The notes under the pieces were generated by a model, which worked only from the letters and a program-made list of their open reading frames with translations, was not told where the DNA came from and did not search any database. Both the position numbers and the translations under genes were made by a program. This document shows, piece by piece, positions 10,654-22,780 of a stretch of DNA of 64,000 nucleotides. This DNA comes from Paguma larvata (lineage: Eukaryota; Chordata; Mammalia; Carnivora; Viverridae), in NCBI GenBank assembly GCA_030068075.1, contig CM057826.1, forward strand, positions 67,739,312 to 67,803,311, in the 5' to 3' direction. Position 1 is the first letter of the stretch. Each line of letters begins with the position of its first letter.

Positions 10654-11229
10654 GGGAGACCCACTTACCTGCTCCATCTGTTCACACACACAGGCCTGTT
10701 AGCTGTGTAGTCATGTTAAACAAACCAGAGGCTTTTAGGAAACAAGACCCCAGGTTTGAAGACAAGCATAAGGAACTGAGGAGAAAGGCCGGCATCCTTT
10801 ATCTTTTGGGCCTCCATTTATCTGTAGTCATGTACACTTTAATTCATTCTTATGAAGTCTTACTATTTAATATTATCACTTTCAAAAATCATCTGTTAAT
10901 AAATCAAGCTTTAAGTATAAAATTGGGCCTCTTTAAATATACAAAATAATTTATCCATAAGCATCAAATTTGACCCTGGTCTTATTCTGAAAGTTGATGT
11001 TTGTTATAAATATAAAATTTTAGATTGTTATTAAGATGGTACTTTACCTCAAGAACCATGGTTCAGACAAATCCTCGAGTCCCAAGGAAGATGAACGCTC
11101 AGTACCACAAGACACATTCCCTGGGAACAGGGACCTTGTCTTTCATGTGCATATTTGTGTCCTCCCTTGCTGGCTGCTTGCCAAGCAAGACTAGCATTAT
11201 CAATATTTATTATATTAAATAATTATTAA
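10654..11229. other. Unique non-coding sequence
   Basis: No recognisable element is present. Small open frames at 10542-10949 and 11025-11222 have no family resemblance I can detect. Confidence 0.5.
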
Positions 11230-11480
11230 TGATAGTAACTAATGCTTATTGAGCTCTTGTTATATGTCTGGTCTGTTTTAAGGGTTTCCACATATATTAA
11301 CTTAATCAATTCTTACAGCAACCCTACTAGAGACTTATTATTATTATCCCCAAATTACAGATGAGAAAACCAAGACCAAAAAAATTAATATCCAAAGTTA
11401 TGTGATTTTTTCAGTGATTAAGCTAGAATTCAAATTATAGAGACTAATTCTAGAGTTTGCACCCTGAATCATTACTCACC
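11230..11480 (-). repeat. MIR SINE relic, antisense, near full length
   Basis: Blocks occur in antisense order: 'TAATGCTTATTGAGCTCTTG', 'ATCCCCAAATTACAGATGAG', 'AAAACCAAGACC', 'GTGATTAAGCTAGAATTCAA' and 'CCTGAATCATTACTC'. The arrangement is typical of a MIR. Confidence 0.8.
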
Positions 11481-11559
11481 TGATAATTAATGGTTGAGTG
11501 AATAAATGAAAATCTTTGACCCCAAACCTAACACAGAACCCTAAAATAAAAAAAAAATA

Positions 11560-11734
11560 GGAGCAACTGGGTAGCACAGTCAGTTGAGCATCTGACTCTT
11601 GATTTCTGCTTAGGTTATGACCCTACGGTTGTGGGATCGAGCCGCACATCGGGTTCCGTGCTGAACCTGGAGTCTGCTTGAGATTCTGTCTTTCTCTCTC
11701 TCTGTCTCTCTCCCTTTGCCCCTCTCCCCCTCGT

Positions 11735-11782
<48 letters not shown>

Positions 11783-11802
11783 TCTCTAAAAAAAAAATAA
11801 AG
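11560..11802 (+). mobile_element. Carnivore SINEC, older subtype, with (CT)n expansion
   Basis: The head GGAGCAACTGGGTAGCACAG and 'GACTCTTGATTTCTGCTTAG' belong to the carnivore tRNA-Lys SINE. The feliform GACAGCTCAGAGCC module is missing (the text jumps from 'GTTCCGTGCTGA' to 'ACCTGGAGTCTGC'), which suggests an older or deleted subtype. A long (CT)n microsatellite lies at about 11737-11788, followed by an A-rich tail. Confidence 0.93.
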
Positions 11803-13830
11803 TACAGGGAGTGCTCCTTTCCTCTGAGGACAAACCCAAGTGGGTTTCTGCCTGCAAACACCAATCCTTAGAATTAGTAACCATGTTGAAACAAAAAGGC
11901 ACATCCATCTGCACCCTCTCACCCTGGGTGAGATGAACCTTTTCATCTCTAGAACTTATTGCCCAGTTACCATGCTACAGTCCAGCTTGAGGTCCACACT
12001 CACCCTCCATGGAGAGAAATGTGAAGGGGTTAGGGGAAGAACAGAAAACAATTTCAAAGCTCCCTCCTGGAGCCCAGCAGTGATGGCCTTTTGTGTAATG
12101 ATCCACAAACAGTTCCAACAGGGAGAACCTAGTGCAGAAATTAACTTAATTCAGGGAGTCACATATGTCCTTGTATCTATCTGGAAATATTACAAACTCC
12201 AAATACGTCAAATACACTCTTATTTAGATGTTCAGATGAGAACATTCTATGGGCAAATAGACATCATATGAGGTTAAATAGTCATTTGGGATTATCCTCT
12301 TTCTTATTTGGTCTAGTCAAAAGTTGGCTTCTTGGCACAAAATTCTTTCTTTGCCAAATTTCGTTGCTGTCTAAGAGAAAATTTAGCTTGGGATTAAATT
12401 CCAGGTGGGTGGTTACTGACAGGCTAAATAAAAGATCAGATTATCATGCTCTTTTAATTAATGAATCATTTTTAAACTAATGGATCAAAACATTCAAATG
12501 TGCTGTCATATCTAAGATGACTAATTTTATTTTAATCAATTTAATGTAATCAATATTCACATTTAAAAACTAAATACCCAAATTTGTTCTATTTTCAGTA
12601 GTATTGGTTATTTATGTTTGATGTATCATTCATACATAGTAAATGATCTTTAACTGTATTGCTCTACTTTTTATAAAATCATTTGCTTGGATCTGCAAGA
12701 ATACTACTCCTAAAACTGAACTAGTTAGAAAAAGGACTTTATTTGTAGCAGCCTGTATATTCTATTCATATAAGTTTTTCAGTGCTCTGAAGGAATTGAT
12801 TGTGCTTATGAAAACGTTAACACCCTATATGACAACTTAAAGAAAAAATTGATTGAAAAAAATTTTTAATTGCAAAAGCGGAGGAAAAGTGTTTGACCAG
12901 TAGGTTCTCAGATTAATCTGTTTCTGCAGCAGAAAAAAGTGGTAATGAGTTGAAAGGTGATATCTTGCTAGACTCCTGGTTATAGAATTACTTGGTTTCA
13001 GACTAATCATAGAATTCAAGATGTTGTAGTTGTATTACACACAGGATATATTTTAAGACAGATTGTGAATTTTATGTCATTTGATCCTTATTTTTAAAAA
13101 CTATTTTTCTTTAATAAAAGAAGAAATATATTAAAATTGGCCCTGGGCACTGAAGAAAACCTGGTGATACCACTTGTTTGTACTGGTGATGTTTAGTTCT
13201 CATTATTAGATTTTTGTTTTCAAATATGTGTGTGTGTATATATATATACAAAAAAATTCCAACAATATTCTCTTGTTGCCAATATTTATACAAGAGAATT
13301 GAAATAATTTAGAAAATAATTCTTTCAATCATCAGCATCAATTCAATTTCACCTAATACATCCACGGTGAATTAAACACTATCAAAGTATTGTCTCTTAT
13401 CATTAAGGTAGGTGTAGATTTAATCATTGCTTGGCCTAACCAGAGCTTCTTACTCATTCCCACGAATGCTCAAAACCCATTTCTCAACGTTCTCATACTC
13501 AGCCATGCTTCAGGGCTTCCATTCAACATGTACTAAATTATGCTAAATTTCTTGGCCTTGAATATCTTTATTGTAAATATTGTTTAAAAACAATAAACAA
13601 GATGTCCACTAAAGACATCTTGGTTTTATTTTCTGGACACACAGTATGCAAAGAGCATTAGCAGGCATTGAGCCGAGGCACGACTACTGTCTCACTAGAG
13701 GTGTGTCTTGAGCTACTGAATTTACATGAGCCTTTTTTCTAACCTGAAAATAATTTACGACTTTAGGAAGGAGGACATGAGAGAACTTATTTATACAAAG
13801 CACCGGTCTAATAGGTTTTATTCTATAGTT
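11803..13830. other. Unique non-coding sequence
   Basis: This 2 kb holds the longest start-to-stop frame of the window (143 codons at 11840-12271). It shows no signal peptide, domain or repeated motif and appears to be a chance frame. A GT/TA-rich run at about 13228-13250 and two small hairpins at 13578-13621 are the only local structures seen. Confidence 0.5.
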
Positions 13831-14109
13831 GTCATTATTCTTTTATCTTACATATTATTTCATTTTATTTCATTTTATTTTTAAGTTAATTTGTTTTGAG
13901 AGAAAGGGAGAGAGAGATAATGCATGTGTGTGAGGGAACAGGGGAGGGGCAGAGAGAGCGAGAAAGAGAGAATCCCAAGCACTGCACCGACAGTGCAGAG
14001 CCTGATACTGGCCCCAAAACCATGAGTGAGATCATAACCTGAGTGGAAACTCAAGAGTCAAGTGCTTAACCAACTGAGCCCACCCGGGCACACCGCCGTT
14101 ATTCTTTTA
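13831..14109 (-). mobile_element. Carnivore SINEC, older copy
   Basis: It is flanked by GTCATTATTCTTTTA (13831-13845) and GCCGTTATTCTTTTA (14095-14109), a 15-bp duplication with two differences. The minus-strand SINE between them has a diverged head (one extra base in the 'GAGCCCACCC' region) and a short middle. The CT-rich part reads as GA-rich on the plus strand. Confidence 0.92.
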
Positions 14110-15515
14110 AAATATAAATTTTGTTTTAACCCCAACACAGGAGAAATGACCATTATGAATTGGAAGCATTTTTCTGTGTGCGTGTGTGTATTTTTTTTTT
14201 TTTTAAGAAAAGAGGAGCGTTGGCTAAAACATTAAGCAATAAGAGATGTGAATAGCTGAAAATCTACACTACTAATGTGTTTTTGGCTCCTCTGTATCAC
14301 TTAAAAATATTTGTTTACTTAATACCACCTTCACTTTTTTAAATAATTAAAGACTATAAAGACAAAATATCTAAATGTATGAACCGGAATATACTTTTAA
14401 ATTCTCACTCCTATATTTCCCTAGTTCTTCTCAAAGGAGCAAATCATTTCCAGTCATGTTTTTATAAATGCAGTCGCTCAAAAATGTGTTAAAGTTTCAA
14501 TAATGTGACTTTTCTTGCTTGAATTTATTAGTAATTTTCAACTTAGGATATCAATAAATTTGTATAGACTTCTGGCAAATTTAGTAATACTAAAATTTTT
14601 AAAATATTGCTTAGCCATCAACATGGTTTTCCCATAATTGATCTTACAGGTAATAAAATTATAACGTTTGTCAGATATTTACATCCTTGGATCTGTTTCT
14701 TGGAATATATCGTTAATTTTTGAGTGACTGATAATTTTTGAAACTGCATTCTATATAGGGCTGCACATTTGTAAATGTGTAACTCTATTAGAACACTTAA
14801 TGTGTTAATATGTAATAAGTTTTCTTAGTGAGAATGACTATCAAGTTGTCAAAATAATTCTGATATAATTTGATTTGAAAGACTATTCTACTTAAACTTA
14901 CATTTTAAGTAATGTGATTAAGTCTGTTTTAAACAGTTTACTGGATTTCGGTATGTATCCTTGTTACATTGAAAAGAATATCAAGATATGACATGAAGAT
15001 TCAAATTCTTTTAGTGTAAGTGCGGATACTTATTGCAACCTTGTTCATATTGCAAATAAAAGGATAAATGTGTCTAAATTAGGGCCAACTCTGTGTTACA
15101 TTGTTCTGACATTTGAGTAGACTGCTTTTTTGTGTATGTTTAATCTAATATTTTTCCTTAGCATTAAAAAAAGGTTAATTTGAGAGCATTTACATCTTTC
15201 ATGATTTGAAGTTAAACATGCCAACAAAAAAAGTCCCTATTAAAATTAATCATTGCTTTCTGGTTTCCTTATATCACATTAGTTATGGTTGGTTTGACAA
15301 GGCAAGAAGAGGATTTATCAGTAGAAAGAGCATGTATCTATATGAGACATTGAAATATTTACTCTAGCTACAGCTATATTTTATTTCATATATTTATTAT
15401 GGTTACTGTGTAAAGTAGATTCAATACTGATGATTCAGTAGATTATATTTCTAGTCTAAAAAGTAAATTTGTTTCAGCCACATTAGATAATATAACCTTC
15501 CAAAGTTGGTAGATG
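14110..15515. other. Unique AT-rich non-coding sequence
   Basis: No element is recognised. Composition is strongly AT-rich with frequent stops in all frames. Confidence 0.5.
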
Positions 15516-15519
15516 TTTT

Positions 15520-15740
15520 TATCATGGAAAATTTCAAATGTTAACAAAAGTTTCTACAGAAAACTATAATGAAAGCCTGTGTACATGGTTCCCAACTTCA
15601 GTAGTTCAATAGACAGCTAAACTGGCTCCGTCTGTACTCTCACCTTCTCTCCTCTCTTCCCGCATACCGAATTATTTTGAAGCAAATTCAAGATACATTA
15701 TATGTTTATAATTAGTAATTTGTAGGATATTTCATAATTT
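15520..15740 (-). repeat. L1M LINE 3'-region relic, antisense
   Basis: The text follows an old L1 antisense 3' region: 'ATGGAAAATTTCAAATGTTA', 'CTATAATGAAAGCCTGTGTA', 'CCCAACTTCAGTAGTTCAAT' and 'TTTGAAGCAAATTCAAGATA'. Divergence is high. Confidence 0.65.
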
Positions 15741-17190
15741 AATTAATAGCATCTTGGGTTGTGTTTAATATTCAGCTCTATTTTGGCTAGCTGCAGATTG
15801 ATAGATGGTTGACCATTTACCTCTATATAATTAACATCATGTTATTGTTTTCAGACGAATGGAAAACATTAAGAGTTCTCTTTGGGATTAGTTGCCATAG
15901 TTTAATACCAGATCACTCTGACACGGATAAATCATAATAAAGGTGGAAACAGATATGTGGATATAGATGGCCTGGTAAAATGCCTGACATTACTTTATGT
16001 TTCTCAGCAGTATGGGAAAAGTGAGAAAAACAAGAGACCAATTTAAGAAGGTCCATTTATGGCAGTCTGAAAACACACATCACAGGCACAAAGAGAATAG
16101 ATATCAAACTCTGACAAGCTTTCAACAGAAAATCCAGGATGTTCTCTGAGGTAATCCTGGAATAGCTACACAGTCTGCACCACCTCCACTGAACTTTTAG
16201 CTTTCTCTTGAGACACTTGGCAACATGCCCTATCAGCCTGATGCCAGCAGTACAGGACTAATCATCCTTAGACGTGGCATGCTCTGAAGGTGCGTATAAT
16301 TCTTTCAAAAACTGAAATAGGATCACAAGACTGAGGCATCTATTTCCAATTAATTTGGTCACAGGAGTTTATCTGTCATCTTTGTTCTGTCACAGCAGTT
16401 TGTGGTAAACCTGCTTCACATGGATTATCAAATATTAAGAACAGTGGATTGCAGAATTTTCCCCCCAGTCAATTCCTATTTTGTCACTTCTGGTTTAAAG
16501 TAGATGAAACTAGCCATGGGTTTAAAAATGAACTTGACATTTTCAAACTTCCATGAAAAGGAATTGGTCAAACTTCTGGCACGATGACATAGTAGGTTAT
16601 CGTATATACCATACTAATTCATTCTGATTTTCTCCAAAAGGTTAGTATAAAGTTTTACTCTAGAAAAGTATATGCAACTTTAACAACGAAAATATTTTCT
16701 TCTTTTGCCCAGAAATGCATATATGAGAATGCTGTGCAAAACGTCCTTATTGTGTCTAAATAAAATGAACACTAGTTTTGTGAATAGTATCCCTCAATAT
16801 TTAAATACCTAATGTACCTTAAAAGCATAACAAATTATTTTCCCCTCGATGGTCATATAATTGCAGTGCAAAACAGGTAGGAATTTAGATGTGATGATAA
16901 CCGGTTTTTAATTTTTATCTGATTTTGATTCAATTGTTTTAGGCTATTTTGGTGGCAAGAGCAAAGGGAAAGGTCACTGGAAGGATACAGTGTATGTCGT
17001 AGCAAGGAGGTAACAGGCACTCATGGGCATCTGGGAACTGAAGTTGTATGACTGGCTTCTTATACTCTGGTACTAGACCCAGAGTACCTCTGTGGACCCC
17101 ACAGTATGAGGGACTAGACCTTTGTTAATATGGTCATTCCAACCATATTTACTCTCTAGTTAATAGTAATATACTATGTCTGAGTTTTAT
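15741..17190. other. Unique non-coding sequence
   Basis: No repeat is recognised. The segment 16280-16560 has mixed composition (for example CCAATTAATTTGG near 16345) that might be constrained, but there is no direct evidence. Confidence 0.45.
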
Positions 17191-17397
17191 AAAAATGAGA
17201 CTTAGCATGAGGCGCCTTAGTGGCTGAGTTAGTTAAGCTTCTGACTCTTGATTTCGGCTCAGTCATGATCTTGAGGTCGTGAGCTCGAACCCCGTGTCAG
17301 GCTCCTCTCTCTCTCTGCTCCTCCCTGATTCGTGCATGCGCTCTCTCTCTCTCTCTCTCTCTCTCAAAATAAAAAACATTAAAAAAAATAAGACTCA
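17191..17397 (+). mobile_element. Feliform SINE with a large internal deletion
   Basis: The head (GGCGCCTTAGTGGCTGAGTT) starts at about 17211. After 'CGAACCCCGTGTCAGGCTC' the sequence jumps straight to the CT-rich segment, so the GACAGCTCAGAGCC module and its neighbours (roughly 60-70 bp) are absent. A (CT)n run at 17340-17365 and an A-rich tail follow. Imperfect flanking copies of AAATGAGACTTA and AAATAAGACTCA look like target-site duplications. Confidence 0.9.
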
Positions 17398-17399
17398 AG

Positions 17400-20189
17400 T
17401 ATAACTTACATTACAAATTTCTACAATTAAATGACTTGAAATTTGTATAACTTGAAAGGAGATGGAAATGGGACTGTGACTCCTTGAAAGTATTTTAAAT
17501 ATGTAAGCTTGCCCTCATAATGTCTCTGGGAAGTTAATGTCATCCCCAGGTGACTTGTACAATGTGGTGCAATTAGCTCATAGTGGGGAAAGCCAAGAAT
17601 CAGAAACCTCACCTATACAAACCCCCAAGGCTGTGCTTGCTCAGTAGACCACATAGTCTGCCTGTGATGAAAATAAGAATTTTCAAAATTGCTAATGTTT
17701 GAGGGGCATGATTGGCAAGTCTACTTTTTACCTTTTGGACCTTAATTCTTTTTACTTCGAAACAGGTTTAACCAATGCAGAACACCCCTCCCATCTTTTC
17801 CTTCATCATGTATTCCTTCTTCCTGTCTCTCCTTCTACTTCCGGCATTCTCCAGGCTACCCCATCCCTTCTATTTCTCTCTCTGATAAGTCTCAGCACTC
17901 GCGGGGTGTGATGCATCCACCCGAAAGAACGGAGGGGAACATGACACGGGGTCAGTTTCCAGTCCTTCCTGGACTCGGCCCTCTTCCCTTCGTTTAGCTC
18001 TTCTGACATTCCTCCTGTTAGAAGGGCTACTTTAGAATGGACCTTAGAGGCTGTACTTTTATCCCCTGAATTTTCTGGTAAATCCATCTTTGTTTCATGG
18101 AGAAAGGTTTCCTATCAATCATATTCATCTCTCTCTTTGCCGTCTTCATATTTTTGTTTCATTTATGAACTTCATGCACTGGTATTCAAAAGGCAAAGAG
18201 GACTGCCACCATGCATTTCAGGCACAGGACAGCCTGGTTTCTTCCAGAGGAAACAGCAGGGCAGCAGCCAGGTCTTGGAAAAGAAATGGCATCAAAGAGA
18301 AGGCATCAGGTTCACTCCTAATAAAGGTATATTGGACTTTTAGGAGTAAAAAAGGAGAGAGCATATGCTCATAGAAGGAGCAAGTGAGCCAGGAAAAGGA
18401 AGGGAATGCTTCCATTAAAACAGAGGTCAGTAATAACCAAACAACCAACTTCCCCAATTTTTTTCTGAGGTAGCTTCCTAGGTCCAAAGTGGCTGTGGGC
18501 ATGAGGGGAGCACTGTGGTCAGGGCCAGAAAACATGAAAACCATTCCTTTTGTTCCCTACCGTGAGTCTTGATTATAATGGAAATCCTGCCAGACCCTTA
18601 ATTATGAAAGTACAACAGGGCATTAATATAATTCATCACCTGTTAGAAGGAGCACTTGTGGGCTATTTACTAGAAATCTATTAAATATGACATGAAGACA
18701 GATTGCACTCCATTTCTTAACATGACATTATAATCAGGATATATGCTCAGTAAAATGGTTTATAGAACCCTTGTCTGTGAGTCCTATCACTTAACCTAAA
18801 ATCTGCATAAATGAAGTGTAGCATCCTGAGCAAATGGATGCATTCTTTCTCTGGTTTTCCGTAGAGGAAAGTTTCATTTTGAAATATCAGTTGTTGTTTT
18901 CGTAGCAAGTTCATTGCCATGTATTATATTCATCAGTGCGCCGAGTGGAAGGATTATAAAACACAGTACTCACTTCATAGTCGTGTTACTGAATGTTGAA
19001 GAATTTGTTTTTGTATGAACCTGGTACATTTCCTTGACATCCTAATATAAAAATCTTTTGTATAGATAAGGTCAATATTGATGGCCTAGTACTGTAATCC
19101 TGTAAAGTATGCCCTGATGTACCTTCAAGTACAAATGTCCTTTTAAGCTTTTCTGCTTACAAATGAAAGAAAATTCATTTATGTATTATCTGCAGTTAAA
19201 GACGAGAATTTTTATTCTCATCTTTATGGCAGTTAAAGATGAGAATCTCTCTGACTTTAAGTGGAGAGTAAGTATTCTCAAATGTATTTTATTTACCTTT
19301 GTGCTCAGGATTCATCCTTGCCTTTTTTTTTCCCACCTAAAAAATATTATGTGAAACTCTCCTCATTATCCTTATAGTTATGACCTCACTCAGTATTACT
19401 CTAAACTTATATTAGAGATGTGAGACAGTAAACAAGCAGCCATGTTGACATTGTCTTAATCAGGTTAGTTCCAGATCTCTTTGTTCGTTTCTCCGGTAAG
19501 GTTACATGTACATATAGGTTTAACCATAGGGAGGCATTGTGTTTCGGCTGCAGTGAAGGGAAGTAGAGGAAGAGGGCAACCAACATGCAGTAAGAAGTCA
19601 TCTAGGCGTGGCTCTAGAATAAATATTTGGTTTTACTTACTATGTTTATTCATTGGTTTCTCTTTCCCTCTCATGCCAGCAAGAATGTCAAGGAGAATAT
19701 TTTCCTTGTATTCTGTCCCCTGTCCTGGTGCCATGTTGTGTTAGGCTTTAAAATAGAGGCTGCCACTGCCAACCCAGATTTCTTTAAAGAGATCACACTC
19801 TCTTCGGGCCAGAATAGAGCAAGTGTTCATTAGGCTAGTGGGACCCCGGAAGCTGAATGGAGGGGGTAGGGATGACCTTGTTAGTTCTCCTTCCACCATT
19901 CCCTGCCCTGACCTGGCACCTTCCCACCTCTACACCTTCTGTTCTGCTTCCAAGAGTTACTCTCCTGTCCCTGTGGAGACAGAGAAGAGCTCTAGGCCAG
20001 GGCCGTGGTCACTCGTTGTAACATCTTCTTAGGTATATCCACGAGTGGCACAAAGGTGCAGAAACAGTAAAGAAAATAACATCGTTATGATGACATTAGG
20101 GTCTGGCTAGCAAAACCCTTGGCTATGAATGGGACGATCAGGTCCACAGAACTCACTTTCACCCCCAGGTTTTCTTTTATTTCACCATA
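17400..20189. other. Unique non-coding sequence
   Basis: No repeat family is recognised in this long stretch. Pyrimidine-rich patches occur around 17780-17885. Overlapping small frames on both strands at 17806-18544 carry no known motif. A compact direct-plus-inverted repeat lies at 19192-19246. Part of 19880-20000 resembles L2 weakly and is not called. Confidence 0.45.
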
Positions 20190-20455
20190 TGTCCTACGTC
20201 TCTCCAACGTGAACTCCTCCACAAGCCAAGCCAGGCTGCCTCTCACTCCACCAGAAGCATTTTATCCTCAGTACAGTCTCTGTGACCCTGGCCATGCCCC
20301 AGATGCCCTCCCTTTTCCCCCTGTGACTGTATCTCATCTCCTCCATGAATTATCAGTTCCTTAATAACTGTCAAGCACTTACTCACTTTTGTATCTCTCC
20401 CAGAATTTATTACAGGAGATTTTACTAAGGAGAAATAGTAAATATCTGTTGAGCC
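20190..20455 (+). repeat. L2 LINE 3' end, sense
   Basis: The order matches the L2 3' region: 'CTGCCTCTCACTCCACCAG', then 'GTATCTCTCCCAGAATTTAT', then 'AATAGTAAATATCTGTTGAG' as the terminal block. The left end is approximate. Small frames here are relics of the element or chance. Confidence 0.6.
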
Positions 20456-21365
20456 AAAAAAAAATTATTAAGTACAATTTCTGTGTAGTTTTAGATCTAT
20501 AATATCTGTAGAATTAAGGTCAAGGGTTTGTGAGACCATGGAAATGCATTTACCTTTAAAACTGTTCTTAACTATTTTTAAATCTCTTTGCACGTCTTCA
20601 ATATGTTTCTTGAAATCTAAAGGCATGAAAATAATCCTTTCATTGTGTTCATGTATATCACATGCATCTAAAATTAATGTTCTCTGAAGGATAGTTCAGG
20701 GTTCATGAATACTTGTTAAAACGAACAATATAAGTCCTAGTTAGCTGTTAGCCCCAAAATAGAAACGGTCATTATCAATAATCATGTCCCCATAATAGAT
20801 TCTTACTCTTTTGGAGGAGACCCTGATGTTTGCTGCCTCATTTCCAGGAGGGGCTTGTGAGAGAATCAGTGCCTGGAGTCACAGCTGTCACACTTCGGAG
20901 TCTCGGCAAGGCATGCTGGGTTGGAAAACCAGCTTTCCAAAGGGTCAAGGAAGCAGAAACTGATTTCTCACACACCATTACACAGTTTAACTAACATAAC
21001 AAATGCCAAATAATTGCTGGCACTAATGGGTAGGTGGATGTTTACTTTGTGTGGTTACCATGGATTCTCTAAGCATTGATGGGCCTGCCGTGATTGAGAG
21101 GCTGCAAATTTAAGGAAATAGCAATGATATGATTAGTTTGACTCGATAATTTGAAAAGGGTTTATTTATCTGAAAGATGATTAAAACTGTCTTCCTATGC
21201 TCAACTTGCTTTGATTTAATGTATTGTCCTCTCCTACCGGAGTTGTTTCAGTAGTTTATAATTCTGTTTAATCTAAGTGTATATGCGTGTGTGTATATAT
21301 GTATATGTATAACCTTATTAGATGTATTAGATGTATATATATTGACTTTACTGATTTATGCGTCA
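20456..21365. other. Unique non-coding sequence, possibly constrained
   Basis: Not repeat-like. From about 20870 to 21240 composition is mixed and includes a forkhead-type TGTTTAC (21039-21045) and GTTACCATGG (21054-21063), a half of an RFX X-box. TA/TG-rich low complexity occurs at 21280-21330. Confidence 0.4.
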
Positions 21366-21369
21366 GGTC

Positions 21370-21570
21370 TGTTGAGTTCTTAATGTGTGTCATACATTGG
21401 GATAAGCACCTTCATATATGTTATCTGTTTAATAGATTAGATATAATCATGCCCATTTTACAGATTAGAAAACAGAGGTAGGGGGAGGTTAAGTAACTTG
21501 TTAATGATCCCACCCTCATAAGTTGTAGACCAAGGGTTTAAACCGTATTGGGTCCCAGAGTCTGCACCTC
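21370..21570 (-). repeat. MIR SINE relic, antisense
   Basis: Classic antisense MIR text is present: 'GCCCATTTTACAGATTAGAA', 'GGGGAGGTTAAGTAACTTG' and 'GTTGTAGACCAAGGGTTTAA', followed by 'GTCCCAGAGTCTGCACC'. This is one of the clearer MIRs in the window. Confidence 0.85.
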
Positions 21571-21589
21571 AACTCATTGTGTTGTTCCC

Positions 21590-21765
21590 TATCCAGCAGC
21601 AGCAGCATTACCTGGAAACTTGTTAGAAATGTAGATTCTCAGGCCCCACCACTGTCTGACTGAATCCGGAACTCTGGGGATGGAGCTCAGCAATCTGTAT
21701 TTTAACAAGCCTTCAAGGTGCTTCTGATGATGCTGAAGTTTGAGATTCATAAAGTTCCACTGTTC
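21590..21765. mobile_element. MER5A/MER5A1 hAT-Charlie MITE
   Basis: The text closely follows MER5A1: 'AGCATTACCTGGAAACTTGT', 'AGATTCTCAGGCCCCACCAC', 'CTGAATCCGGAACTCTGGGG', 'GCAATCTGTATTTTAACAAG' and 'CTGAAGTTTGAGATTCAT'. The right inverted end is worn. The element is non-coding and non-autonomous. Confidence 0.85.
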
Positions 21766-22537
21766 TCTCAAGCGTAAGTTCCCAGCCAGATTTACCAGCC
21801 TGCATCTGCCCCAGCTACAACTGCCTTCTGGTTCCCCCCACCCTGCCCTCCACAAGCCCCCAGCCCATCCTTCAATCATTTGCTATCTTTAATGAATCCA
21901 AACATACAAGGAATATTGCTTAACTTTATTGAAAGAACAAACTATCTACAAGGTTTCCCTTGAACAAGTACTTTAATCATTATCTGGTCAAAGTTACGAA
22001 CTTGCTGCCCAGACAAATATATTTGTCTAGACACATCTGCATGTTCATCTAGAATTTGTTAATCATGTTTCTTTGGAGCCAATCCATGGGATATCCCTGG
22101 GACTCAGGTGAAGACTCTCAGGTAGTGGCTATCAAGATATGTCAAGGTAATATCCAAGGCCCACAAATGCCCTTCATAGCAACAATAATACTTAGTTCAT
22201 CTCTTTCTTTAGTCTTTTTCTTTTAAAAATTCTGACATTCAATTATCTATGTGTGAACTTAAGCACGACTAACCTTCTCTGAGCCACAGGCTTTTTTTTC
22301 TTTATAAACTTAGGGATAAGAATACCCATCTTGTGGGATCATTGAAAATTTAACAGTAATAAATTTAAAGCTCCTAGCAATATAGCAAGGAAATCTTAAA
22401 TTGTGTTTGTGTGTGTATGTGCGTTTGTGTATTCCTTATCATTTGGAAAATACAGAATATTACAAAGAAAATCAATGATAACCCATAAATAAAATAAATG
22501 ATAATTCAAAGATAACCCAATTGCCTCTCATTTCTAA
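21766..22537. other. Unique non-coding sequence
   Basis: No repeat family is recognised. It contains a perfect 18-bp palindrome at 22011-22028 and a GT-rich low-complexity run at about 22400-22432. Confidence 0.5.
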
Positions 22538-22780
22538 AACTGCATTTGTTGGGGCACCTGGGTGCCTCAGTTGGTTAAGCGTCCAACTTCAGCTCAGGTC
22601 ATGATCTCATGGTTCATGAGTTCAAGCTCCGCTTCGGCCTCTGTGCTGACAGCTCAGAGCCTGGAGCCTGCTTCGGATTCTATGTCTCCCTCTCTCTCTG
22701 ATCCTCCTCTGCTCATACTCTTTCAAAATGTCTCTCTCTCAAAAATAAATAAACATTAAAAAAAATTTTAACTGCATTTG
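22538..22780 (+). mobile_element. Feliform SINE (SINEC_Fc type)
   Basis: A complete SINE starts at GGGGCACCTGGGTGCCTCAG (22551). It has the GACAGCTCAGAGCCTGGAGC module, a CT-rich segment, AATAAATAAACATT and an A-run. The 11-bp duplication AACTGCATTTG flanks it at 22538-22548 and 22770-22780, identical on both sides. Confidence 0.97.

Noticed and set aside
11840..12271. 143-codon open frame, the longest start-to-stop frame in the window
   Set aside because: No domain, signal peptide or repeated motif; it begins next to a SINE, has no splice context, and its length is within what chance allows in 64 kb read in six frames.
17780..18090. Pyrimidine-rich block considered as an endogenous retrovirus LTR or retrocopy
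   Set aside because: No LTR-type termini, poly-A signal or target-site duplication could be seen.
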